From contig KV919031.1 in assembly GCA_002049455.2 (NCBI GenBank), positions 1-64,000 on the forward strand: 64,000 nucleotides of DNA. The letters are read 5' to 3'. Each line of letters begins with the position of its first letter. The stretch's first letter is position 1. The notes beneath the pieces are model-generated. The model worked only from the letters and a program-made list of their open reading frames with translations, searched no databases and was not told where the DNA came from. Position numbers and translations under genes: made by a program. This DNA is from Porphyra umbilicalis (lineage: Eukaryota > Rhodophyta > Bangiophyceae > Bangiales > Bangiaceae). Positions 53,078-63,135 of this stretch are shown in pieces.

Positions 53078-54045
53078 TGGTGCTTTGCCGAGAAATGGAG
53101 CATGCACGTTTGCGCAAACAAACATGCACACCCGACCACTGCGAGCATTGACCCGTGCTGCAGGGAGACCCATTATATCACCCGGTGATGTGTGACATGT
53201 CAAGCATCCCGACCAGGTTCGCCGGGCCCTTGGGCCGACAAAGGCTGACAGCAGCTGGAAAACCGCACTCTGAGTGACCCGGTGCCAAGTACCTGCTGAC
53301 ACCCGCGGTGGTCTTTGTGAAACGATGCCAGAACATGCACGCTGACAGCCTAATCAGGACAAGACTTCTTAAGCAACCGGCCAAAGCGGTGCCGTCAGGA
53401 GCGTCCCCCCTAACCGTCCCCTCATGTTTGCTCGCAGAGGCTGAATCGGCCTCCGAACATGCATGTCGTTTGAGGAGTTCTTGAAATTCTTTTCTGTCCG
53501 CTCGGTCCGTTCATTGGCGCTCCGAACACGTGAGCCCTGTGCTCAGTAGATCGCCTTTGTTCAATGACATCGAGACGTGTCACTGACATTCTTTTGACCG
53601 ATCATCATCGATGAAGGGTACAGCAGTGACTGGATCCAGCCCACCTGCGTTTCTTCTGGGGCACCAGATGGCACAGGTGCGCAGTCTCTGTCTTGTGGAC
53701 TGTAGAGACCCGGCTCAAATACTGTGAAACTAGGCCGCCTGACGCAGCCAAAGGGCACGTGGTCACATTCATTGAACCGGCAATCTGACAGGGTTTGGGC
53801 AGTGTTCTTGACATTAAATGATGAGAAGTCATTGGCTGCATGAAGAGCCTTCAGTCCCCTGTCTCACCATGTGCCAGTGGGTGGCCGTGGCTTTCGCCGG
53901 TCATGCCAGGAGCAATTGCACTTGGGACGCTATCGGTCCCCTGAAGCCAGGTGAGAGACGATTTGATGGAGATCCTGACATCGGTCCACATCGGCAAACG
54001 TTTGCACTCGCAAACGTGCATGCTCCATTTCTCAGCAAAGCACCA
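53078..54045. mobile_element. 968-bp MITE-like element with 37-bp TIRs and TA target duplication
   Basis: The left end TGGTGCTTTGCCGAGAAATG is inverted at the right end (54009-54045) with one mismatch over 37 bases. Both ends are flanked by TA (53076-53077 and 54046-54047). TA duplication and simple TIRs fit a non-autonomous Tc1/mariner-type element. No transposase ORF is visible inside. Confidence 0.75.
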
Positions 54046-54153
54046 TACTCTCCCCGTTGGATAAGGGGCAGATCTTTCTCCGACAGGATGGCTGCTTACT
54101 GTGGAGGGGCACTGTAAATGTAATGCACCGGGAATGTGAGCAGCAGGGTGCAC

Positions 54154-54240
54154 TATTGCAGGATGCCCAATTTTGGCAGATCCGAACAGGAACACGAACA
54201 CAAGGAGTACTTTCACTTTCAAATATAACTTGCACACCTT
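54154..54240 (+). repeat. Dispersed repeat, copy 1
   Basis: Shares TATTGCAG, GCCCAATTTTGGC, GATCCGAACA and spaced matches over about 85 bp with 63659-63745 in the same orientation. Family unknown. Confidence 0.6.
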
Positions 54241-54326
54241 CACGTAAGTCGTCATTTTCTCTTCAATTTTTAGTTGTCCGGCCAAACGCAGGTGAGTTTT
54301 TTACGCAGGGCGGTGCAGCATCATCG

Positions 54327-55850
54327 CCGACGACGACGGCCTCACGACGACGCCCCCCCCGCCCCACGACGACGCCCCCCGCGCCCCACGACGATGCCCC
54401 CCCCGCCCCCGACGACGCCCCCCTCGCGCACGAGGACGCCCCCACGCGCACAACGATGCCCCCGCCGCAGAGGACAACGCCCTCCCCGCTCAAGAGGACG
54501 CCCTCTCGCCCACGACGACGCTCACGACGACACCCGGCTCGCCCACGACAACGCCCACGACGATGCCCCACCCGCCTACGACGACGCCCAACCCACCCAT
54601 GATGACGGCTCCACCTCCCACGACGACGTCCACGACGACGCCCCCCCAACCCCCGATGCGGCTCAAGACGACTCTTCTTCCGCCTACGATGACGCCCCAC
54701 GCACGACGACCCCCCCCCCGCCCGGGATGATGCCCCCCTCGCCCGCGACGACGCCCCAACCGCCCACGACGACGCCCACACGACGCCATGCCTGCCCACA
54801 AAGACGCTCACGACGACGCCCAACTCGCCCGCAAGCACGCCCACGACAACACCCCACCAGCCCACGACGACGCCCCCCCTGCCCACGACGACCCCCCTGC
54901 CATGACGACCCCCCTCCCCGCCCTGGACGACGGCCTCTTCGCCCGCGACGACGCCCCACCCGCCCACGACGACGCCCCGCTCACCCTCGACTTCCACGAC
55001 GACGCCCTACCCGCCCAAGACGACACCATACCCGCCCACGATGACGACCCCCCCTCCCACGACGACGCACACGACGACGCCCCCCCCGCTCACGATGACG
55101 CGCGCGACGACCCCCCCCCGCCCACGACGACGCTCACGACGACGTTCAGGACGACTGCAAACACGCCCACGACGACGCCCACGACGACGCCCCACCCGCG
55201 CACGATGACGCCCCCCCTGCCTACTTTGACCCCCCTTCCGCCCACGACAACGCCCACGACGACCCCCCGCCTGCGCACGATGACACCCACGACGACACCC
55301 CGCCGCCCACGACGACGCCCTACCCGCCCTCAACAATGGACCCCCTCCCACGACGACGCCCGCAACGACGCCCCCCCCGCCCACGACGATGCCCTTCCGG
55401 CCCACGACGACGCTAAAGACGATGCCCCTCGCGCCGAAGACGCTGCCCCTCCCGCCCACGACGATGCCCCTTCCGCCCAAGACAATGCCCCTCCCGCCCT
55501 CGACGACGCACTCGACGACGCCCACGCCGACGCTCCTTCCGCCCACGACGACGCGCCCCGACTTGCCGTCTCCAGCCCGGCGCCAGTTGCGCACTGCCGA
55601 TCCACCGCCTTGCCGCCGCGAACCCGCCGCCACTTCCCCGCCGACGACCCAATGCCTACCTGCGACCAGCGCACAGCCTACCCCCCACCACCCCACCGCC
55701 CGCCGCCCACTTTCCTACCGCCAGCCCACCGCCAACCAACCGCCTGCCCGCTACCAGGCCACCGCCTTGCCACCGCCTGGCCACCCCCTGCGCGCCGTCC
55801 GCGCGCTGCCACCAGCCACCTCCTGACCGACACCCGCCCACCACTGCGTA
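54327..55850 (+). repeat. Degenerate GACGACGCCC minisatellite, 1.5 kb
   Basis: Variable units of about 21-24 bases built on CCCACGACGACGCCC run for 1.5 kb and fade into a Pro-rich tail. Long frames are open on both strands; one reads PPAHDDAPPAHDDAP-like repeats from 54788 to 55915. Codon phase changes among units and several frames are equally open, so this is best called a tandem repeat; translation is unproven. Confidence 0.85.
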
Positions 55851-55912
55851 GCACGCCCACGAACAGTCAGCCCATCGCCAAGCCACCCACCATCAGCAAA
55901 GAAAGTGAGGTA

Positions 55913-56078
55913 TGACCCACAGGGCTTCTGCGTCTACGTGCTGAACGCTGGTGGCTTCTGGCTGGCCAGGGACGCCCCACACAGATTGATGTGTGACCCC
56001 CTGAGCTTTTGCATCTACGTGCTGATCGCTGGTGGCTTCTGGCAGTCCAGGGACGCCCGACACAGATTGATGTGTGAC
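55913..56078 (+). repeat. 81-bp tandem repeat, two copies
   Basis: The motif from TGACCC to AGATTGATGTG repeats with a period of 81 bp (starts 55913 and 55994), followed by the first bases of a third unit at 56075. The copies differ by about 10 substitutions. Confidence 0.85.
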
Positions 56079-56079
56079 A

Positions 56080-59000
56080 AACCGTCCTGACTGGCCCTGG
56101 CACGCGGCGAAACGACGAAGACACACCCGATTTCCTTGTGTGCGCGTCACTTGTAGCCTGCTTCTGCAGGGGCTACAAGGCCACGAATCTGGCCCGATTT
56201 ACCTGGTACACCCCACGGGGCCAGCACGTGGGACTTGTAGCCCACGGTCTGGAACCCCCCTCCCCCCAGATGACGTGCGTTCGGCCCCCCCCCCACGGCC
56301 GCCCCTCCGAATTGATGCTAGTAAGGCAATCGGGCCTGCAGTACATGAAATTTAGCCTAGTACGCGTCTTAGTACACGTCTAGTATGCGCCCCACTTTCC
56401 CGACGATCCGGAATGCAGTGCATCGCCGATCGATTCCGCTACACTTGAGATTGACGAAGCGATGCGCATCGCGGCGATGCGGGGCGATTTGGTCCTCAGA
56501 GTAAATTCATGGCACCCGAACAACTCTATAATATTCAAGTTGTTGGATTTACTCATGGCGGGCACAGTTGAGACACCTGCCCTTGCGGGTTTAATTGATT
56601 GAATCTATGCTGCTGGGTGTGCGAGGTGGATGAGGAACAGCAAGTGGAAAAGCCGCATAGTACAGAACAGAAAGCATGAGAAGGGAAAACCAGTAGCCAT
56701 GCAGAAAGGAAAACGAGACAGCGCACACTCCTCTTAAACTGAAGTTAGCACAGGGAAAAGAAAGCGCATGTGACTAGTCTAGATCCCACTGGCCGGCACT
56801 GATCTGACCACCCCCACGACGCCGAGAGCTCCCCCCTCAGGGATCCGCGTACACTACTCCCGCCCGCCCCCCCCGGTGAACACACCGATACGCCTATGTG
56901 GTAACGAGATGAAGAAACAAAAATGGAGAGGAGAACAAAAGATCGTCGACATCCATAGCTTAACAACGGAAAAACCAGGAGCAAGAGCAAAGGTAGTATG
57001 ATACAGCGATTGCAAGGGTGCCTGTCCAAGCCCAAACATATCGTAGGTCCAGACAAGGAGCGGTTGGAATCGCCGACGTCAGAATCAAAAATGCCCCGGC
57101 GGATCCATCACGTCCACGGGACACTCAAGCACCGGAACATGCAAAGAACTGACAAGGCAAACACATCAACGTACCAAGCACATATGCACGACGAGGTGCA
57201 CGAAAATGATCGTGCAGAACGAGGTGGTGCGCAATGACACGGACACCACACGGTGAGGAGCGAGCGCACGGTCAGGTCAAATGCGGGCTGGGCACGCGGC
57301 GCGCACGCCGAAGGGACCTTGGCGGATGAATCCGCCACCGGTGGCCCAACTCAGATAATGACAGCCTTGGAAAGGGGGGTTTGATGCGATGAATATCGAT
57401 CCAAGGCTTCGTGTCCAATCACAGCACGCTGCCAAATCAATCACATGTCCCGGAATGCACGGGTCATCTTTCTATATAAATTGGGTAGCGAGCACTGCGG
57501 CGAAAAACGCAGTGTCAGCGAGGCACCCTCGGGGCCCGAGCGTAGGCGCGGAGCGCCGGAGCCGGCTAGATCACGCGCGCAGCGCCCTATATGGAGGCGG
57601 TGGGGGCGTAGCGGAGGTGGGGGGCGCGCACGCCCTGATAGCCGCACGCCCTGATAGCGCCTGGCTTCTTTGCGGGCGATCCGGGGTTTGAACCCGCGGC
57701 TTTTTTGCCACGCGCTCTCTTAGCACACCATTAGTGGTACCTAATATTGCTGACCTCCAACAAATGGCGGTTGCAGAGTGGTTGCAATAAATCAACAGAG
57801 TACGTGGACCAATGGAAAGCCTAGAAATCATGCGAGTTCCTTACACAGTCTCCTCATGCAGCTCTGCGCATTGGAAACGCACGTCAGGATCTCAAGAAAT
57901 CTGCTGATCTCATGAGAAATCACAGGTCTGGCCCAGAACCCTCTCCATGCCCTCTTCTGGCCCAAGAAAGCGGCCCAAAAATCTCAGGAAATCTCATTGT
58001 GGGTTACAATGGCTCTGCGTGACTCCTGCAAGACACGCTGATTGGCTTGCAAGATTCCAGGCTTGTGCGTGCAATACCCTGGCCTTCAGGGCGGTGGCGC
58101 GCTCGGCGACGCATTGACACCGGGCACGCCGGCCGGCTCTATGGCCGCGAGCGCGCACGGGGGCACGTACAGCCACGGTGCCGTGGTGGGGGGGGCGTCG
58201 GGCGGGGAAAGAGGTGCCGCCTCCGCCACCGCAGCGGCGGCGGCCCGCCGGCGTCGCGCGGCGCCCACGGGCGAGGCCGTCACTCCGCCGCGCAGCGCAC
58301 CTGCGCACGGCAAGCAGGGCGGCCAAAACGGCGCACGGGCGGGCGGATGGGCCTGATCGCCGCGCGACGAGGCGCCTGAAACCGCGCCGCTAGATGGCGT
58401 CAGCGACCGCCGACGCGCCGCCGCAACAGAAGACGGCGCGCAGGCACGATCACCCGCAGGTCATCGTGGGCGCGTCAAGCCCCGGAAGTCGCTGCGCGCG
58501 GTCACCGCGCGCAACTCGGGGCGGCAGAGGGGGCACGGGGGCAGGCGCCGTCCGGGCCCAGTGACCCCTGTGGCAGGACAGTCCTTCTCAGCCACGTAAC
58601 TCTATTCGCTTTTAGCGTCATCGCGACCCTTCCAACACTGTCACGCCCTCAGATCCCTGAGGACACGAATGCAGACTGCCACCTCTGAAACAGAGAGCAA
58701 GTCCTTTGATCTAAGTATATGTGCGCATCACTGCACTTTGAGAGCACCCTGTCCTAAAGGCCAGGGAATTACTGGCGGCAACTCTCAGCCAATAGTTCGA
58801 TCGTGTCTTGGCGAACAGCCGACCCGACTTCATTTCTATGCTATGTCGTCGGCTCTGCCTCCCTTCTCTCTGCAACCGTCATTTTTTGGAGGTTAGCAAT
58901 ATACGATCCAGCCCCAACTACACGATCCAACCGTACTAATCCACAATCCAACCCTGGCATTACCGGTACTCGGTGGCCCGCCAACGTGGCCTTCGGAGCG

Positions 59001-59615
59001 CGTAGAATCAAGTTGCCGTCAGATCTCGGTTTCCTTAACTCCTGGTTATTGCAATAAAATTACAACAAAAAGGCCGTTTTTAGCCCTCCAGTCTCGCCAC
59101 GTCCCCCAAGTTCAGGCGAGGCCCCTCTTTCCTGCACCGCAGGTCAGCTGTCCACGCGCATCGTAACGATGGCTGCGATTGGACTTCCGATGCGTTTCGG
59201 AGACGGCATCGAAATCGGAAAAGGATCAGTCGATGCGCATCGGGCGAGAACGATTGGCTTTAGATGCAGAGAACACGAAGGCGGACGATGTGCATTGAGG
59301 CCCACTCTACACGGCGGGACCACGTGCACGGGTTTGTGCCCGAATCACATCGTAAGTCCTGCGTATACACGTGATTTGCCATCGGCTGTCTTGACGGCAC
59401 ACGAGAAGTATTGAAGGCGAGAAGCTGGAAACTTGGATCCTGGAACTGGCAGATCAGATCACACAGCAACCGCACAGCCCCATCCATCTTCCCTGCGCGG
59501 TGTCGTGAATCAATACTATTTGCATCCCTTGATCCGCTTCATGCAATCCTGAGAGGCACACGCTGGTCCAATCATTCGTGCGGTGTCGTCGGCGGCCCAA
59601 ACGGGAGTTTCCTTT
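56080..59615. other. Long intergenic stretch without a confident gene
   Basis: Only short open frames. A TATATAAATTGGG motif at 57472-57484 resembles a TATA box upstream of a GC-rich segment, but no ORF of note follows. 58100-58560 is GC-rich with short Ala/Arg-rich frames that might be an exon; splice context is not convincing. Poly-A-rich patches and GATGCGCATCG-type motifs (56460, 59235) occur without clear ends. Confidence 0.3.
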
Positions 59616-59675
59616 CCAAGCACGTTCACGTGTGCGAGATATAAAAAAATATCTCGCACATGTGAACGTGCTCGG
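59616..59675. repeat. 60-bp near-perfect palindrome
   Basis: Arms CCAAGCACGTTCACGTGTGC and their near-exact reverse complement meet across ATATAAAAAAATAT. The arms are about 27 bp with two mismatches. It could be a foldback remnant or a cruciform or hairpin-forming site. Confidence 0.85.
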
Positions 59676-59952
59676 CCCCAAAGGGCCCAATCAGCCGGTT
59701 TTGGCTCATAGTTCCTTCGTGCGCGGGATCCCATGATCTCACGAATACGGCCTAAGCTGGTCAAAGCGATTGGAACGTGATTGGAACGACGCACTCCCAT
59801 TGGCTAGCACGTGTCCGAGCACGCCGTGGACGCGCCGTGTAGAGTGGGCCTGAGGTCGAGGTGAGGATCTCGAACCCTCCTCCCCTCAGAATCACAACCT
59901 CTAAGAACGACTGCATAGACTCCTCTTGCCCTGATTCGAGCATCTACGTGCG

Positions 59953-59984
<32 letters not shown>

Positions 59985-60751
59985 CGCCGCCGGCGGATGA
60001 GGACGCCATGCGTACGTCTCCTTAAGGGCGCTTCATTTGAGTTGAGCGGTATCGAGGTGCCTTGGAGAGAGCAGGTCGTCGGGTTGCGGAAGCGGCTCTC
60101 CACAAGGGGCTGGTGCTGCGTCGACCTGCCCTATGCTCCAGTCGCCACGGACCACACCTACCCTGCTTCGTTGTTGCTCTTGGTCTAGCTGTACGGTGTT
60201 TTCTGTTTCTTTCCATTTCCTTTCTCGTGGAGCCGACCACCATTGCGCTCCCATGTCGTACAAAAGATGCGCTGAGCTTTTACAACGCTCTTGCACTTAT
60301 TGAATGGACTGGGCCCGGCGACAGCTGAACTAAATCAGCTGCTCTGACCCTGTCCCTGCCAAAGCTACAAAGGCCGTGAAAGGCCACCGCGGTCGTGACC
60401 AAGAAGCAACTCTTGTTTGTGCAATACGCTAATAACATGCAAAAAACGTGTGGCCGCGGTGTTCGCAACAAAACAGGGGCTCGACGTGGTCGCACTTCCT
60501 GTCATACAAGACTGAGCGACCGCCGCCTGTTTAAACTACTGTTGCTGCCGCCCCGTCGGCCACGGCGGCCGAGCCGCCGCCACCCCGACCAAGGCCGCCG
60601 TCGCCGAGCCGCCGCCGACGTGGGAGGCGACCACGCCATCAGTGCGAATGAAGCGATGCGCGCCTTGGTTTGGAGCATTGTTTACAGCCGTGGAGCTCCA
60701 AGCGGACGCGCCCGGTCGCCGCTGCCCATTGCAGGGGTTGTCATGGATATA
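59676..60751. other. Intergenic, contains a CCG trinucleotide tract
   Basis: No gene supported. A (CCG)n microsatellite spans 59953-59991. Other open frames are short. Confidence 0.4.
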
Positions 60752-60883
60752 CAGCCGTTCTCCGTAAAATCCCGCACTCCAACTGTTACAAAATAGTTCC
60801 AAATCAGCCTCTGCGGGGTCGTAGAGGCCGATTTGGAACTCTTTTGCAACTGTTGGAGTGCGGGATTTTTGGGAGAACGGCTG
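60752..60883. mobile_element. 132-bp foldback MITE with TA target duplication
   Basis: Arms of about 60 bp (CAGCCGTTCTCC..., AATCCCGCACTCCAAC..., AGTTCCAAATC...) are inverted with few mismatches around a spacer of roughly 10 bases, flanked by TA at 60750-60751 and 60884-60885. The whole element would fold into one long hairpin. A Tc1/mariner-derived MITE is the likeliest class. Confidence 0.8.
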
Positions 60884-62241
60884 TATCCCTGAGGAATCTA
60901 TCCATGCATTATATCCGTATCCACTTCGGATACGCGCCGGGGACGCATATTCCAAATGCATTATGAGAAAGAAAGAAGAGGATATATCTATCCTGTCCGA
61001 CAAAAATTGCAAGATTAAATCAGATCCGTATTCCAGATAAGAGAGGCAGGATACAGGGATAAACAAGATTATTAAACTTCTCGGGCCGAAAGAATTCCGG
61101 TACAACGCCGTCCACCTCTCTTTTCCCAATCCGACCATGAGGTGATTCATTTGCAAGCATGTTGCAGCGACAAGCGGCAATCCCGCCCGACCCGGAAGAA
61201 ACCGTTCAAGCACGCGACTCGGCCCGCTTGCGATATCAGCAAAGTGTGACACGAGTTTCAGAACGGTCTATCTGACGACCGTTTACAAAAACGGCGGGGA
61301 ACTGCCTGGACCGCGCCCGTTGGGGCGCACACATCAGATGTGAATATGACGTCGTACTTGACGTCCATTTAGCACTCAACAAGTGTCTGAATGGCGTCTT
61401 TCTCTGGCCCTAATTGTGCGGCCTGACGGAGTTGTAGGAATGTAATCGGATACGATAATCGTACTCAGATACGGATATAATCTACGGAATAATCCGGTGT
61501 CGGAGGCAGATATCCGCATCCGGATCTTAGTTAAGCGATTTATCCGTAATCATATACAGCATCGGCGTGTATCCGTATCCTATTTCGCCTCGAAATGCAT
61601 ATCCTGACAACCCCTGGCCCATTGCCGTCCTTCCCCGCCACAAGGCCAGTCGAGAAAGAGTGGTTCTCATGTTGCTGTGGCACCAGTCTCCCCCACCACG
61701 CTCTTTTTCCCAACTTGTACGCTCCGAGCGTCCCTCTTTCGCTCTTCACAGAGACACGCACCCCACCCCGTCCGAGGCCTGCGCGCGCCTTGCGCCACCG
61801 CCGTGCACCGGCACCAGCACCTGCCAGTGCGTCCTGGCGTGCCGTGCGTGTGGCACCCATCCACTTGCATTCGTTGCGTCTGTTCGCGACGGCTTGGGCG
61901 GACCAGCGAGCCGCCACGTACGAGTGGCGCCGGCGCCTCCCCCACAATGCAGGAGAACGGCCGCGCCCGCGGGCGCGGGGCGGCCGCCCCTGCGTGTCGG
62001 CACGCGCGTGCACGTGCCAGGTCAGTTGAAACGGGCGGCTTCACACCCGTCACGCATTGCACGCGCGCGGCCCGCTGACACCAAACTATTCACAGTTCTT
62101 CCCCGCCAAAGCACCTGCGGTGTTGCCGCTCCCCACCACCGCACCCATCAAGCGCCCGAACCCCCTCCAAGCAGTCAAAACACGCCCCATTCCATGCCCG
62201 ACCGCGCTCCCCCTGCTCCCCGCACGCCGCCACCGCAACAT
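60884..62241. other. Intergenic, AT-rich first half with ATATCCGTATCC motifs
   Basis: ATATCCGTATCC occurs at 60911 and in inverted form around 61450-61483, with several degenerate copies between and to 61580. Such subterminal motif clusters are seen in hAT-like or CACTA-like non-autonomous elements, but ends and target duplication are not clear. From about 61650 GC rises, without a recognised gene. Confidence 0.4.
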
Positions 62242-63135
62242 CTACGGTGCCTTCTTGAACGCGTTGCACAGGTAGTCTTTGACCTGGCGTAGGCATGCCC
62301 AATCGTTCGCTCGGCTGCTGATTGTCGACCCGTCACCCCACCCGGGCATCGTCCCCTTGGACAGCGGCGCATTCTCCCGCAAGCACGAGTCAAAGTCGAT
62401 CAACACCGCCTCGTCGTCGGCCTTCAACATTATGTTGAACACGTGGACGTCGTTGTGGCAGTATCCCAAGCTATGCAGGTGCGTCAACGCGTCCTTGATG
62501 TCATTGATGACCTTTGTCACGTCCAAGGGCGGCACCCCAGAGTGGCAACGTTGGTCAAGGTTCTGCGTCAGGCGCTCTAGCGCAAACCCAGAAATTCGGT
62601 CGCCTTCCACAACCACACCGTGGTACTTGACGATGTGCGCGTGGGGATTCTTGTGGAGCATCTCAAGCAGCAAAATCTCGGACTGCAGCCACGCTTTGCA
62701 ATTCTCGCGGGCAGTCGTGTCGTGGTAGAACAAGAGCGAGGGGGTCTTCACAAAGATGGTAGGGCCGGGGTTGGAAGACTGCATGAAGTGCGGCTCAAAG
62801 AGGGGAAACACTTTGCCTGGATCGATTGGATCTTCCGGGCCGTCTATCGCGCCCGGCAACAACGGCGGCGCGGCCGCAGATCCCTTGTCACTCGCCTGCG
62901 TCTGCCGTCGATGCGCAGCTGCAACCAGGCTCGGCAGCACGTCTGTCCTCAGGCAAGCCAGGGACGTCTTCTCGTATAGGACGCTGGATCGGAGGAAGAA
63001 GCGGTGTAGCACACGCGTGCCGCCAGCTTGGGGTTGCCCACGGCGATGAAAGACGAAAGAGCTGTGCAAGAACACCAAATTCCCATCACGCTCCGCATAA
63101 TCGTTCATCCACTGGATCGGCATCAATTGCTCCAT
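62242..63135 (-). CDS. Protein-kinase-like protein, atypical HND/DFD motifs
   Basis: An intact 297-residue ORF from ATG 63135 to TAG 62242. Kinase landmarks: candidate VAIK-type Lys130 (TIFVK), alpha-C Glu153 (QSEILLLEML), hinge around FALERL, catalytic loop HNDVHVFNIML (227-237; HND for HRD, with Asn234), Mg-binding IDFDSCL (247-249; DFD for DFG), then GTMPGWGDGS and RANDWACLRQVKDYL. This architecture, with IDFDSC and a G-T-x-GW motif, fits small kinases expanded in filamentous fungi and some protists. The Gly-rich loop is not evident and the domain is short, so activity is uncertain. A hydrophobic signal-like N-terminus lies upstream in another frame (63295-63230); an unseen intron could connect them. 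Codon use and the intact frame contrast with the decayed elements elsewhere. Confidence 0.75.
   Translation of the reverse strand: MEQLMPIQWMNDYAERDGNLVFLHSSFVFHRRGQPQAGGTRVLHRFFLRSSVLYEKTSLACLRTDVLPSLVAAAHRRQTQASDKGSAAAPPLLPGAIDGPEDPIDPGKVFPLFEPHFMQSSNPGPTIFVKTPSLLFYHDTTARENCKAWLQSEILLLEMLHKNPHAHIVKYHGVVVEGDRISGFALERLTQNLDQRCHSGVPPLDVTKVINDIKDALTHLHSLGYCHNDVHVFNIMLKADDEAVLIDFDSCLRENAPLSKGTMPGWGDGSTISSRANDWACLRQVKDYLCNAFKKAP

Noticed and set aside
54327-55850. CRISPR-like or protein-coding array
   Set aside because: No constant repeat-spacer alternation; units are contiguous and variable, typical of a minisatellite in a eukaryote.
57660-57790. A minus-strand tRNA suggested by GGTTCAAACCC in CGCGGGTTCAAACCCCGG
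   Set aside because: Only the T-arm motif fits; no convincing anticodon arm or acceptor pairing was found within tRNA length.
58042-58560. GC-rich Ala/Arg-rich ORFs as a host gene
   Set aside because: Several frames are equally open, with no motif and no splice or start context.
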